Assembly (NCBI RefSeq): GCF_014203665.1
Contig: NZ_JACHJN010000009.1
Coordinates: 1 to 64,000 of the forward strand
Direction of reading: 5' to 3'
Source of the DNA: Saccharothrix tamanrassetensis
Lineage (GTDB): Bacteria; Actinomycetota; Actinomycetes; Mycobacteriales; Pseudonocardiaceae
DNA: 64,000 nt
Numbering within the stretch: the first letter of the stretch is position 1; each line of letters begins with the position of its first letter. This document shows positions 11,496-20,426 of the stretch, piece after piece. The position numbers were made by a program, and so were the translations under genes. The notes under the pieces are model-generated. The model searched no databases and was not told the origin of the DNA. It saw nothing but the letters and a program-made list of their open reading frames with translations.

Positions 11496-11604
11496 GTCGT
11501 GCCCGGTTCGCCGTGATCACGCCCTTCGATCGCCGCGAACCGGGCACGACCTACCGACTTCCCCGGCGACCTCGCCCGACCCGGCGGGAGCCGGGTCAAT
11601 CCAA
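11478..11604. repeat. Structured inverted-repeat element, copy A
   Basis: The outer stem GAGGTCGC+GTCGG (11480-11492) pairs with CCGAC...GCGACCTC (11554-11558, 11566-11573). The inner 19-bp arms (11493-11511 and 11535-11553) are perfectly complementary. The 23-nt loop (11512-11534) contains GTGATCACG and TCGATCG. A second hairpin, GACCCGGC/GCCGGGTC (11578-11597), is followed by AATCCAA. A second copy (31127-31252) keeps the outer stem, loop and terminal hairpin but has unrelated inner arms. It lies between the convergent MFS and LuxR-type genes and contains both their stop codons. Confidence 0.85.
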
Positions 11605-11871
11605 TAGAGCACCCCCCGGCACCGGGAGGCGGATGATCCCGGTCTCGTGCGCGAAGACCACCGCCGCGATCCGGTCCCGCAGGTTCAGGATGCGCAGGAT
11701 CTCGTTGACCACGACACCGACCTGGCGCTGGCTGACCGCCAGCACGCGCGCGATCTCGTGATCCGCCAAGCCCCTCGCCAAGCACCGGAGCACGGCCCGC
11801 TGGTGATCCGACAGCGCGGCCAGGCCCTGCGCCTGAGTGCCCCCCTCGGTGGACAATCCCCAAGCGTTCAT
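11596..11871 (-). CDS. Small LuxR-type helix-turn-helix protein
   Basis: 91-aa protein consisting almost entirely of a GerE/LuxR-type DNA-binding domain. LSDHQRAVLRCLARGLADHEIARVLAVS contains the recognition-helix scaffold, followed by VNEILRILNLRDRIAAVVFAHE. There is no receiver or sensor domain, so it resembles single-domain LuxR regulators. The ATG at 11871 is used. A perfect 8-bp inverted repeat (11888-11904) lies just upstream and could be its own operator. Its TGA stop lies within the terminal hairpin tail of repeat element A. Confidence 0.75.
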   Translation of the reverse strand: MNAWGLSTEGGTQAQGLAALSDHQRAVLRCLARGLADHEIARVLAVSQRQVGVVVNEILRILNLRDRIAAVVFAHETGIIRLPVPGGALLD

Positions 11872-11887
11872 GCGACACCACCCCCAG

Positions 11888-11904
11888 TGTGCGTCTGACG
11901 CACA
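11888..11904. promoter_or_regulatory. Palindrome upstream of the LuxR-type gene
   Basis: TGTGCGTC and GACGCACA flank one central T, a perfect 17-bp inverted repeat 16 bases upstream of the start codon. It has the size and position of an operator; autoregulation by the adjacent HTH protein is inference. Confidence 0.45.
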
Positions 11905-11973
11905 CAGTCATGGTCTCGCAACTGGCTGTCACTTGGCTAACGGGAAGCGGGTGATACCGACGTCATCCCGGCG

Positions 11974-13401
11974 TCATCCCGGCGGTTCGATGCCCTCCGA
12001 CCGCGCCCACGCGAACAGCTCCGCCACGGCCTCGTCGTGGTCCAGCGGCCCGCGGTCCAGCCGCAGCTCCTTCAGGAACTTCCACGCCCTGCCCACCTGC
12101 GGGCCCGGCGGCAGGCCGAGCAGCCGCATGATCTCGTTGCCGTCCAGGTCCGGCCGCACCCGCCGCAGGTCCTCCTCGGCGGCGATCCGGTCGATCCGGC
12201 GCTCCAACTCGTCGTACGTCCGCTGCAGCGCGTTGGCCTTGCGCCGGTTGCGGGTGGTGCAGTCGGCCCGCACCAGCTTGTGCAGGCGCGGCAGCAGGTG
12301 GCCGGCGTCGGTCACGTACCGGCGCACCGCCGAGTCCGTCCACCCACCCGAGCCGTAGCCGTGGAACCGCAGGTGGAGGTACACCAGCTGCGCTACGTCC
12401 TCAATGACGTCCTTGGCGTACCGCAGCGCCCGCAAACGCTTGCGGACCATCTTCGCGCCGACCACCTCGTGGTGGTGGAACGAGACGCCGCCGCCCTCCT
12501 CGAACCGCCGGGTGTCCGGCTTGCCGATGTCGTGCAGCAGCGCGGCGATGCGCAGCACCAGGTCGGGGCCGTCCTCCTCCAGGTCGATCGCCTGCTCCAG
12601 CACCACCAGCGAGTGGTGGAACACGTCCTTGTGCTGGTGGTGCTCGTCGATCTCCAGCTTCATCGCGGGCAGCTCGGGCAGCACGACGTCCGCCAGCCCG
12701 GTCGCCACCATCAGCTCCACGCCCGCCCGCGGGTGCGCGCCGGTGAGCAGCTTGGACAGCTCGGCCTGCACCCGTTCGGGGGTGATCCGGCCCAGCTCGC
12801 CGGCCATCGCGGTCATCGCCTCGACCACCCGGGGCGCGGGCGTGAAGCCCAGCTGGGACACGAACCGGGTCGCGCGCAGCATCCGCAGCGGGTCGTCGGA
12901 GAACGACTCCTGCGGCGTCGCCGGCGTGTCCAGCACCTTCGCGGCCAGCGCCGCCCGGCCGCCGGTCGGGTCCACCAGCACCCGCTCCACCAGGTCGAAC
13001 GCCATCGCGTTGACGGTGAAGTCGCGCCGCACCAGGTCGCCCTCGATGGTGTCGCCGAAGGTCACCTCGGGGTTGCGGGTCACGCCGTCGTACGCGTCCG
13101 CCCGGAAGGTGGTGATCTCCACCGTCTGGCCGCGCTTGGCCGCGCCGACCGTGCCGAACGCGATACCGGTGTCCCAGATCGCGTCCGCCCAGCCGGCCAG
13201 CAGCTTCTGCACGGCGGGCGGGCGGGCGTCGGTGGTGAAGTCCAGGTCGCCGGACAGCCGTCCGAGCAGCGCGTCGCGCACGCTGCCCCCGACCAGGTAC
13301 AGCCGGTGGCCCGCGGCGGCGAACCGCTCGGCCAGTTCGTCGGCCACGGGGAAGGCGCTCAGCAGCTCCACCACGTCGGTGGACACGTTCGTTCCGGACA
13401 C
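11974..13401 (-). CDS. pcnA: CCA tRNA nucleotidyltransferase
   Basis: 475-aa class II nucleotidyltransferase that builds or repairs the 3' CCA end of tRNAs. The N-terminal catalytic domain has LYLVGGSVRDALLG and the metal-binding DLDFTTDA pair, followed by the RRDFTVNAMAF motif. An HD domain follows (about residues 240-320) with LLHDIGKP. Both tRNAs in this window lack an encoded CCA, so the enzyme is needed for them. Annotated as pcnA in mycobacteria (Rv3907c position). It diverges from the Nudix gene across about 110 bases. Confidence 0.96.
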   Translation of the reverse strand: MSGTNVSTDVVELLSAFPVADELAERFAAAGHRLYLVGGSVRDALLGRLSGDLDFTTDARPPAVQKLLAGWADAIWDTGIAFGTVGAAKRGQTVEITTFRADAYDGVTRNPEVTFGDTIEGDLVRRDFTVNAMAFDLVERVLVDPTGGRAALAAKVLDTPATPQESFSDDPLRMLRATRFVSQLGFTPAPRVVEAMTAMAGELGRITPERVQAELSKLLTGAHPRAGVELMVATGLADVVLPELPAMKLEIDEHHQHKDVFHHSLVVLEQAIDLEEDGPDLVLRIAALLHDIGKPDTRRFEEGGGVSFHHHEVVGAKMVRKRLRALRYAKDVIEDVAQLVYLHLRFHGYGSGGWTDSAVRRYVTDAGHLLPRLHKLVRADCTTRNRRKANALQRTYDELERRIDRIAAEEDLRRVRPDLDGNEIMRLLGLPPGPQVGRAWKFLKELRLDRGPLDHDEAVAELFAWARSEGIEPPG

Positions 13402-13512
13402 GAAGAGCCAGCGTACTGGCCGACCCGAGCCGTCATCCCCAACCCGAGTTGATCACCACTGGCAATGGGCCGGCCACGCCCCGTAATCGCTGGTCGGCAC
13501 TACCATCAGGAC

Positions 13513-14082
13513 ATGCCCCACTCGTCCGGTCGCTCCGGCGGTCCCAAGCCGAGGCGCCGGAACCGCCGCCGAGGCCGCCGCCTGAAGACGGTCGACGAGA
13601 CCTCGGCGGGCGGGCTGGTGCTGGATCCGCTGCGCCGGGCCGCCGCGATCATCGGGCGGCTGGACCGGCGTGGCAGGCTGCTCTGGTCACTGCCCAAGGG
13701 TCACATCGAGGCCGGCGAGACCGCGGAACAGACCGCGGTGCGCGAGGTCGCCGAGGAGACCGGTATTGATAGCAGGGTGCTCCAGCCCCTCGGCTCGATC
13801 GACTACTGGTTCGTCGCCGAGGACCGCCGGGTGCACAAGACCGTCCACCACTTCCTCCTCGAAGCGCTGGGCGGCGAGCTTTCCGACGAAGACGTGGAGG
13901 TCACCGAGGTGGCGTGGGTGCCCCTTGGCGAACTGGACGAACGGCTCGCCTACGCGGACGAGCGGCGCCTGGTGCGCCGTGCCGTCGAACTGCTTGCCGA
14001 CCGGAACCCGACCGGGCCGGACCGGGCGCCGGCGGCGGCCGGTCTCGACCTGGCCGACGCCAACGTGGACGGAGCGGAGTAG
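13513..14082 (+). CDS. Nudix hydrolase (MutT4-like)
   Basis: 189-aa Nudix pyrophosphohydrolase. A basic, low-complexity N terminus is followed by the complete Nudix box [23 protein letters not shown], with the catalytic glutamates in REVAEE. Position between pcnA and DUF6049 matches mycobacterial mutT4, but the substrate cannot be inferred. The ATG at 13513 is preferred over upstream in-frame codons because a TACCAT -10-like element lies at about 13501. The stop is two bases before the DUF6049 GTG, suggesting an operon through murJ. Confidence 0.88.
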   Translation: MPHSSGRSGGPKPRRRNRRRGRRLKTVDETSAGGLVLDPLRRAAAIIGRLDRRGRLLWSLPKGHIEAGETAEQTAVREVAEETGIDSRVLQPLGSIDYWFVAEDRRVHKTVHHFLLEALGGELSDEDVEVTEVAWVPLGELDERLAYADERRLVRRAVELLADRNPTGPDRAPAAAGLDLADANVDGAE

Positions 14083-14084
14083 GC

Positions 14085-16340
14085 GTGAAACGGCTGCTGT
14101 CCGCGCTCGCGGCGGCGGGATTCCTGCTCGCCGGCGCACCTGCCGCGGCGGCTCCCTCCGACGGGGGCCGGATCCCGGTCAAGCCGGCGCCCGCCACCCA
14201 GGTGTGGGCCACCCGCCCGGCGTCCAACCAGCCCGGCAGCACCGCCCAGCAGTGGCTGCGGCTGGACATCGAGGAGCTCTCGCCCCGGGTGGTCACCCCC
14301 GGCGAGGACTCGGTCACCATCACCGGCAAGATCGTCAACGTCGGTGACCGGGACATCTTCGACATCGAACTCCGGCTGGAGCGCGGCAAGGCGCTGACCA
14401 GTGAGGAAGCCGTCCGCCAGGCGCTGCGCGAGCCGACCGACGCGGAGGTCGTGCAGCCCTGGTTCACCCGCATCGCCGACGAGCTGCGGATCGGCCAGAG
14501 CAAGCCGTTCAGCCTGGCCGTGCCGGTGAACGGGCCGGGCAACACCTCGCTGGACATCGACCAGCCGGGCGTCTACCCGGTGCTGGCCAACATCAACGGC
14601 CGCCCCGACGACGGCGGTCGCGCCCGGCTGGCCGCGCTGAGCACCCTGCTGCCGGTGCTCGCGGTACCCGGCGGCGCGACCCTCGGCCCGCCGCCGAACC
14701 CGGCGAAGATCACCGTGCTGTGGCCGCTGGCCGACCGCCCCCGGATGGTCGCGAGCGGCCTGGAGCCGGTGCTGACCGACGACGAGCTGGCCAGCTCGCT
14801 CGGCTTGGGCGGACGCCTGTACGGCCTGCTCAAGGCCTACGAATCGGCCCTGGACGGCCCGTTGGGGCAGGGCGTGTGCCTGGCCGTCGACCCGGACCTG
14901 CTGCGCACCGTGGAGGCGATGAGCAAGGGCTACCAGGTGCTCGACCACGGTCCGGGCAAGGGCCGCAACGAGGCCGGCCTGTGGCTGGCGCAGCTGCGGC
15001 TGCTGGCCGGCGGCCGGTGCGTGGTGGCGCTGCCGGACGCGGACGCCGACCTGGTCGCGCTGTCCCGGGCCAAGCTGACCGACCTGTTCGCGCTCGCGGG
15101 CCGGGGCGCGGACGTGGTGCGCGAGGTGCTGGGCGTGCAGCCGCAGGCCGGCCTGGCGTGGCCGGAGGACGGCGTGGTCGACCAGCAGACGCTGGACGCG
15201 CTCGGCGCGCAGGGCGTCACGTCGCTGGTGCTCGACCAGTCGGCGGTCGCCGGCACGCCCGGCGCGGGCCCGGTGCGGTTGGACGCCGCGGGCAAGCCGG
15301 TCACCGCCGTGCGGATCGACGGCATGGTGTCGGACGCGCTGCGCGGCCCGGTCGTGGCCCGGCCGGTGGCCGGCATCACCACGCCCACCGAGACCCGGCC
15401 GGTGTCCGTGCAGAACGCGCTCGCCGCGCTCGCCTACCGCACCGTCTTCCAGGGCAACGGGCAGAACGTGGTGATCAGCCCGCCGCGCCGGTGGAACGCG
15501 CCCACGGGCGAGGTCAACAAGTTCCTCCAGGTCACCAAGAACCTGGTGGGCACCGGGTTCGCCACCCCGGTCGGGCTCCAGGCGCTGGTCGGCGCGCCGC
15601 CGCCGGAGCAGGTGGCGGCGCTGAGCTACCCGGTCGAGTCCGGCGCGCAGGAGGTGGCGCCCACGGTGACCGCCGACGTCGCCAGGTCGTGGCAGGAGCT
15701 GCAGCGGCTGTTCGGCGCGATGAGCCAGCAGGACGCGTTCTCCACCGAGCCCGGCGCGCTCATCTCGCCGCTGCGGCTGAGCCTGTTGCGGGCCGTGTCG
15801 GGTACGTGGCGCGGCAACGAGACGGGTGCGCGCGCCTCGCTGGACATCGCCGACAAGCAACTCGCCGCGTTGCGCGGCCAGGTCACGGTGAGCGAGCCGG
15901 CCAGCCCGATCCTGCTGGCGTCCGGCGACAGCCCCATCCCGGTGACCATCCGCAACCGGCTCGACGTGCGGGTCACCGTGCGGATCACGGTGGAGGACAC
16001 CCCCGGCATCCTGGCCCGGCAGCTGCAGGACCAGGTGCTGCCCGCGCGCGGCGAGCGGCAGCTCACCGTGCCGGTGGAGGTGCTGCGGTCCGGGCGGTTC
16101 CCGGTGCACATCAGGCTGACCACGCCGGACGGCGTGGTGCTGGGCGAACGGGCCCGGCTGGAGGTGTCGTCCTCGGCGTACGGGACGATCACCACCGTCA
16201 TCACCATCCTCGCCGGCGCCCTGCTGGTGCTGCTGTCCGCCCGGCGCATCTACCGGCGGGCACGAGCCTCGCGGGCCGCCGCCGCGGCGGTGCCGAACGA
16301 CGCGTCGGGCGTCACGCCGGAGAAGTCGAGCACGAGTTGA
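14085..16340 (+). CDS. DUF6049 secreted/membrane-anchored protein
   Basis: 751-aa envelope protein corresponding to mycobacterial Rv3909. The GTG start at 14085 gives a signal peptide (residues 1-23, VKRLLSALAAAGFLLAGAPA) and a long extracytoplasmic region with beta-rich stretches, then a C-terminal transmembrane helix (about 715-735, TITTVITILAGALLVLLSA) and a short basic cytoplasmic tail. The gene always sits just upstream of murJ in this group, so a role with lipid II flipping or wall assembly is plausible but not demonstrated. Its stop overlaps the likely TTG start of murJ, indicating translational coupling. Confidence 0.88.
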   Translation: MKRLLSALAAAGFLLAGAPAAAAPSDGGRIPVKPAPATQVWATRPASNQPGSTAQQWLRLDIEELSPRVVTPGEDSVTITGKIVNVGDRDIFDIELRLERGKALTSEEAVRQALREPTDAEVVQPWFTRIADELRIGQSKPFSLAVPVNGPGNTSLDIDQPGVYPVLANINGRPDDGGRARLAALSTLLPVLAVPGGATLGPPPNPAKITVLWPLADRPRMVASGLEPVLTDDELASSLGLGGRLYGLLKAYESALDGPLGQGVCLAVDPDLLRTVEAMSKGYQVLDHGPGKGRNEAGLWLAQLRLLAGGRCVVALPDADADLVALSRAKLTDLFALAGRGADVVREVLGVQPQAGLAWPEDGVVDQQTLDALGAQGVTSLVLDQSAVAGTPGAGPVRLDAAGKPVTAVRIDGMVSDALRGPVVARPVAGITTPTETRPVSVQNALAALAYRTVFQGNGQNVVISPPRRWNAPTGEVNKFLQVTKNLVGTGFATPVGLQALVGAPPPEQVAALSYPVESGAQEVAPTVTADVARSWQELQRLFGAMSQQDAFSTEPGALISPLRLSLLRAVSGTWRGNETGARASLDIADKQLAALRGQVTVSEPASPILLASGDSPIPVTIRNRLDVRVTVRITVEDTPGILARQLQDQVLPARGERQLTVPVEVLRSGRFPVHIRLTTPDGVVLGERARLEVSSSAYGTITTVITILAGALLVLLSARRIYRRARASRAAAAAVPNDASGVTPEKSSTS

Positions 16341-17968
16341 GCGGAACAACCACGGTGGTCGAGCAGCAGAACCCCCCGTCGGTGGCCCGGGCCTCCGGCT
16401 CGATGGCCATCGCCACGATCGTCAGCCGGGCCTCCGGGCTGCTGTCCAAGCTGCTGCTGATCACCATCATCGGCTCGGGCATGCTCAACGACTCGTACCA
16501 GGCCGCGACCACGCTGCCGACGATGATCAACGAGCTGCTCCTGGGCGGTGTGCTCACCTCGATCGCGATCCCGCTGCTGGTGCGCGCCGAGAAGGAGGAC
16601 GGCGACGGCGGCGAGTCGTACGCGCAGTGGCTGATCACCATGTCCGTCGTCCTGCTGGGCATCGGGACGCTGATCGCGGTCGCCTGCGCGCCGCTGCTGA
16701 CCGCGCTGTTCACCGGTGACGCGGACAAGGCGAACCCGGCGCTGGTCACCGCGTTCGCGTACCTCGTGCTGCCGGGCATCGTGTTCTACGGCCTGTCCGC
16801 CCTGCTGGGCGCCATCCTCAACACCCGTCACGTGTTCGGCCTGCCCACCTGGGCGCCGGTGCTGAACAACCTGGTGATGATCGCGACGCTGGTCGTCTAC
16901 TGGCTGATGCCGGGGGAGGTCTCGCTCGACCCGGTGCGCATGGGCGAGCCGAAGCTGCTGGTGCTGGGCCTGGGCACGATGCTGGGCGTGGCGGTGCAGG
17001 CGGGCGTGATGGTGCCCGCGATGAAGCGCACCGGCCTGCGGTTCCGCTGGCGGTGGGGCTGGGACCGGCGGCTGGCCGAGTTCGGCGGGCTGGCGTTCTG
17101 GGTGCTGCTGTACGTGGCGCTCGGGTTCGTCAGCATGGCGGTCCTGACCCGGGTCGCGCTGAACGACGAGGGCGCGCTGGTCGCCTACAACTACCAGTGG
17201 CTGGTCGCGCAGGTGCCCTACGGCGTGCTCGGCGTGTCGCTGCTGACCGCGCTGATGCCGAAGATGTCCCGGGCGGCGGCCAAGAACGACACCGGGGCGC
17301 TGGTGGGCGACCTGTCGTTCGGCAACCGGATGTCGGCGATCATGCTGATGCCGTTCAGCGCGCTGATGACGGTCGGCGGGCTGCCGATCGGGCTGGCGAT
17401 CTTCTCGCACGGCGAGTCGGGGCTCGACGGCGGCGAGCGGATGGGCATGGCGCTGGCGCTGTCGGCGTTCGGGCTGGTGCCCTACGCGATCACGCTGCTG
17501 CAACTGCGGGTGTTCTACGCGTTGAAGGACGCGCGGACGCCGACGCTGATCCAGGCGATCATCGTCGCGGTCCGGATCGCGCTGCTCTACGCGTTCCTGG
17601 AGTTCGCGCCGCGGGACAAGCTCGCGGCCGGCGTGTCGATCGCGATGTCGCTGAGCTTCGTCGTCGGCTGCCTGGTCGGCCAGCTGTGGCTGCGGATCCG
17701 GTTGGGCCGGCTGCGAACCGGGTACACGGCGTGGACGATCTGCCTCACCGTGGTGGCGTCCGCCATCGGTTTCGGAGTGGCGGCCGGCGCGGCGTGGCTC
17801 GCCGTCCGGCTGCTGGGGACCGAAGGACCGGTCGCCACCGCCTGGGTGCGGATGGTGGTGCTCACGATCGTGGGCCTGCCGCTGAGTTTCGCGTTGTTGG
17901 CCGTGTTCCGCGTACCCGAGGTGAAGCCGGTGATGGACAAGATCAGCCGACTGGTGCGGCGCCGATGA
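16337..17968 (+). CDS. murJ: Lipid II flippase MurJ
   Basis: Polytopic MATE-like flippase (MviN family) that moves lipid II across the membrane for peptidoglycan synthesis. About 14 hydrophobic segments are visible, starting with SGSMAIATIVSRASGLLSKLLL, the conserved first helix. The length (about 543 aa) is that of a stand-alone MurJ; in Mycobacterium tuberculosis the same gene is fused to a pseudokinase, which here is the next gene. The TTG at 16337 overlaps the upstream stop; GTG at 16355 with GCGGA upstream is an equally plausible start. Confidence 0.93.
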   Translation: MSGTTTVVEQQNPPSVARASGSMAIATIVSRASGLLSKLLLITIIGSGMLNDSYQAATTLPTMINELLLGGVLTSIAIPLLVRAEKEDGDGGESYAQWLITMSVVLLGIGTLIAVACAPLLTALFTGDADKANPALVTAFAYLVLPGIVFYGLSALLGAILNTRHVFGLPTWAPVLNNLVMIATLVVYWLMPGEVSLDPVRMGEPKLLVLGLGTMLGVAVQAGVMVPAMKRTGLRFRWRWGWDRRLAEFGGLAFWVLLYVALGFVSMAVLTRVALNDEGALVAYNYQWLVAQVPYGVLGVSLLTALMPKMSRAAAKNDTGALVGDLSFGNRMSAIMLMPFSALMTVGGLPIGLAIFSHGESGLDGGERMGMALALSAFGLVPYAITLLQLRVFYALKDARTPTLIQAIIVAVRIALLYAFLEFAPRDKLAAGVSIAMSLSFVVGCLVGQLWLRIRLGRLRTGYTAWTICLTVVASAIGFGVAAGAAWLAVRLLGTEGPVATAWVRMVVLTIVGLPLSFALLAVFRVPEVKPVMDKISRLVRRR

Positions 17969-18005
17969 CCGCGCCGGCGCAGCCGATTCCCGTACCCTCG
18001 GGCGC

Positions 18006-19529
18006 GTGAGCAGCGGCCCGATCCAGAACACCTCGCTGGTACCCGGCGGGGTGATCGGCGACGGCCGCTACCGGCTGCTCGCGCAGTCGGGAATCGACCA
18101 GCGCTGCGACGCCCACCTGTGGCGCGCGCGGGACGGCCAGCTCAACCGGGACGTGGCGCTGACCGTCCTGGTCGGCAACCCGACCGACCAGGCGGCGCTG
18201 ACCCGCGCGAAGCGCACCGCCGAGCGCGCGATGCACGCGGCGAGCTTCACCCACCCCGGCGTGGCGCGGGTGATCGACGTGCTGACGCCCGGCGCGGGGA
18301 TCAAGTTCGACGAGGGCATCCTCGGCATGGTGGTGGCCGAGTGGACCCAGGGCACCGACCTGATGGACCTGATCGCCGAGGGACCGCTGCCGGCGGGTGC
18401 CGCGACCAGGCTGCTGGAACCGCTGGGCGCGGCCATCGAGGGCGCGCACCACGCCGGTCTGGTCCTCGGCGCCGACCACCCGCAGCGCATCCGCGTCACG
18501 TCGGACGGCAGGCTGCGGATGGCGTTCCCCGGCCCCCGGCCGGACGCGATCGCCCGGGACGACGTCAAGGGCCTCGGCGCGATCCTCTACCTGCTGCTGA
18601 CCGGCCGCTGGGCGCTGCCGGGCGGCCCCGAGGGCGTGCCGGTGGCCCCGACCGGTCCCGACGGGGCGGTCGTCGCGCCGAGCGTGCTGCACCCCCACGT
18701 GCCGCACGAGCTGTCGTCGGTCGCCGTGCGGTCGCTGGAGGACACCAGCGTCGGCGGCATCCGGACGTCGGCGGCGATCCTGCAGGTGCTCGACCAGATC
18801 TCGGAGTCCGAGGCGCAGACGGCGCTGATCAAGCCGGTGCCGGAGTCGTCGGACGACGGTGCGGTGTGGACGACGCAGCGGCCGGAACGCGGCAAGGACC
18901 ACAAGCGCAAGCTGATGATCAGCGTGGCCGTGCTGGCGATCGCGACCCTGGCCGTGGTCGTGTGGCTGGGCGTGCAGATCGTGAGCTTCTTCAGCGACGA
19001 GCCGACCAGGGGCGGCGGGCCCACGGTGGTGATCGGCCAGTCCACCCCGCCCGGCTCCGGCCAGCCGGCGCCGCCGGCCCCCACCCCGGCCGGCCCCGTG
19101 CGGCCCGCTTCGGTGGGCGTGTACGACGTGACGAACCAGCCGGACAACGCCAACCGGGCCGACCGCGCGGTGGACAACAACCCGACGACGGTCTGGCAGA
19201 CCGAGAACTACTTCCAGCCGTTCCCGTCGTTGAAGCCGGGCATCGGCCTCATGGCGTCGTTCGCCGAGCCGGTCAAGCTGGCTTCGGTGACCGTGACGTC
19301 GCCCAGCGAGGGCACCGTCGTGGAGATCCGGGTGGCCGCGTCGGAGAGCGCCCCGCTGGAGGAGACCAAGGTCATCGCCACCGCGACGCTGTCGGCGGGG
19401 CAGACCCAGATCCAGCTCAACGACCACGAACCGACCCCGCACCTGCTGGTGTGGGTGACCAAGCTGGCGGGCAGCGGGCGCAACAACAAGTCCGAGATCG
19501 CCGAGCTGGTCTACGCGCGGGCCCAGTAG
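18006..19529 (+). CDS. Pseudokinase with extracellular discoidin-like domain (MurJ partner)
   Basis: 507-aa protein. The N terminus (about 15-270) is a protein-kinase fold, but the HRD catalytic loop is replaced by a GADHPQRIRV-like segment and no DFG is visible, so it is a pseudokinase. A transmembrane helix follows (about 302-325, LMISVAVLAIATLAVVVWLG), then a Pro-rich linker and a C-terminal F5/8-type carbohydrate-binding-like domain (NRADRAVDNNPTTVWQT). In M. tuberculosis the equivalent region is fused to MurJ and recruits FhaA after PknB phosphorylation. Here it is a separate gene 37 bases downstream of murJ. Start GTG 18006. Confidence 0.85.
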   Translation: MSSGPIQNTSLVPGGVIGDGRYRLLAQSGIDQRCDAHLWRARDGQLNRDVALTVLVGNPTDQAALTRAKRTAERAMHAASFTHPGVARVIDVLTPGAGIKFDEGILGMVVAEWTQGTDLMDLIAEGPLPAGAATRLLEPLGAAIEGAHHAGLVLGADHPQRIRVTSDGRLRMAFPGPRPDAIARDDVKGLGAILYLLLTGRWALPGGPEGVPVAPTGPDGAVVAPSVLHPHVPHELSSVAVRSLEDTSVGGIRTSAAILQVLDQISESEAQTALIKPVPESSDDGAVWTTQRPERGKDHKRKLMISVAVLAIATLAVVVWLGVQIVSFFSDEPTRGGGPTVVIGQSTPPGSGQPAPPAPTPAGPVRPASVGVYDVTNQPDNANRADRAVDNNPTTVWQTENYFQPFPSLKPGIGLMASFAEPVKLASVTVTSPSEGTVVEIRVAASESAPLEETKVIATATLSAGQTQIQLNDHEPTPHLLVWVTKLAGSGRNNKSEIAELVYARAQ

Positions 19530-19580
19530 CCGCCGACGCGCCATCCGCTCCACCACGCCCGCGAGAGGAACAACCCCGCC

Positions 19581-19763
19581 ATGTCGTCCCCGTCCCCGCA
19601 GCACCCCACGCCCTACCTGCCGCTGGCGGCGCTGGGGCTCGCGGTGTCCGTGGCCGTGATGGACGGCGACTCGCTGCTGTGGCTGCGCATCGCCCTGCTC
19701 GTCTTCGCGGCCGTCGTGCTGGTGGTGTGGGCGGTCGGCTACCGCCGTCGGCGGCTGCACTGA
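19581..19763 (+). CDS. Small two-helix membrane protein
   Basis: 60-aa protein with two hydrophobic segments (about residues 12-26 and 33-52) and a C-terminal RRRRLH tail. GAGAGG lies upstream of the ATG with acceptable spacing. It sits between the MurJ-partner pseudokinase and sigM. I do not recognise a named family; a small envelope protein is all that can be said. Confidence 0.65.
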   Translation: MSSPSPQHPTPYLPLAALGLAVSVAVMDGDSLLWLRIALLVFAAVVLVVWAVGYRRRRLH

Positions 19764-19808
19764 ACGGGTGATAGGAGCGGCGCTGGTGAGGGCCGATACC
19801 CTCTTTCC

Positions 19809-20426
19809 GTGACCGCCGCAGCCAGCTCGGACGCAGACCTCATCGCGGCGCACGCCGCCGGAGACCCGCACGCGTTCTCGGAGCTGGTGAAACGGCACCG
19901 AGATCGGATGTGGGCGGTCGCGCTGCGGACGCTGCGCGATCCCGAAGAGGCGGCGGACGCGCTGCAGGAGGCGTTCATCTCCGCGTTCCGGGCCGCCGCG
20001 AGCTTCCGGGCCGAGTCGCAGGTCACCACGTGGCTGCACCGAATAGTCGTGAACGCCTGCCTGGACCGGATGCGCAGGCGGCAGACCAGGCCGACCGTGC
20101 CGCTGCCGGAGGCCGGGCCCGGTGAGCCGGTCGCGCCCCGGGACGCGATGGCGGAGCGGGAGACGCGGCTGGTCGTGCAGGACGCGCTGGCCGAGCTGCC
20201 GGAGGAGCAGCGCGCGCCCATCGTGCTGGTGGACGTGGAGGGCTACTCCGTCGCGGAAACGGCCCAGCTGCTCGGTATCGCCGAGGGCACGGTCAAGTCG
20301 CGGTGCGCGCGGGGCCGCGCGAAGCTGGCCAAAGTTCTGGGTCACCTCCGGAACCAGAGTGCAGATGCGAACGTCCCAGTGACCGATGTGCAGGTGCAAC
20401 AGGGACGTCAGTTGGAGGAACGATGA
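19809..20426 (+). CDS. sigM: ECF RNA polymerase sigma factor SigM
   Basis: 205-aa ECF sigma factor. Region 2 (about 12-85) has the DPEEAADALQEAFISAF stretch and region 4 (about 120-175) has ALAELPEEQRAPIVLVDVEGYSVAETAQLLGIAEGTVKSR. Position between the murJ block and trxBA, plus an overlapping anti-sigma gene, identifies it as the SigM orthologue that controls surface and stress functions in mycobacteria. The start is GTG at 19809, only 12 bases after a GATACCCT -10-like element, so the message may be nearly leaderless. It ends in an ATGA overlap with the anti-sigma gene. Confidence 0.9.
   Translation: MTAAASSDADLIAAHAAGDPHAFSELVKRHRDRMWAVALRTLRDPEEAADALQEAFISAFRAAASFRAESQVTTWLHRIVVNACLDRMRRRQTRPTVPLPEAGPGEPVAPRDAMAERETRLVVQDALAELPEEQRAPIVLVDVEGYSVAETAQLLGIAEGTVKSRCARGRAKLAKVLGHLRNQSADANVPVTDVQVQQGRQLEER

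Noticed and set aside
13465..13512. Upstream in-frame start of the Nudix gene at 13465
   Set aside because: It overlaps the likely -10 element TACCAT near 13501 in the divergent spacer with pcnA; ATG 13513 is better placed.
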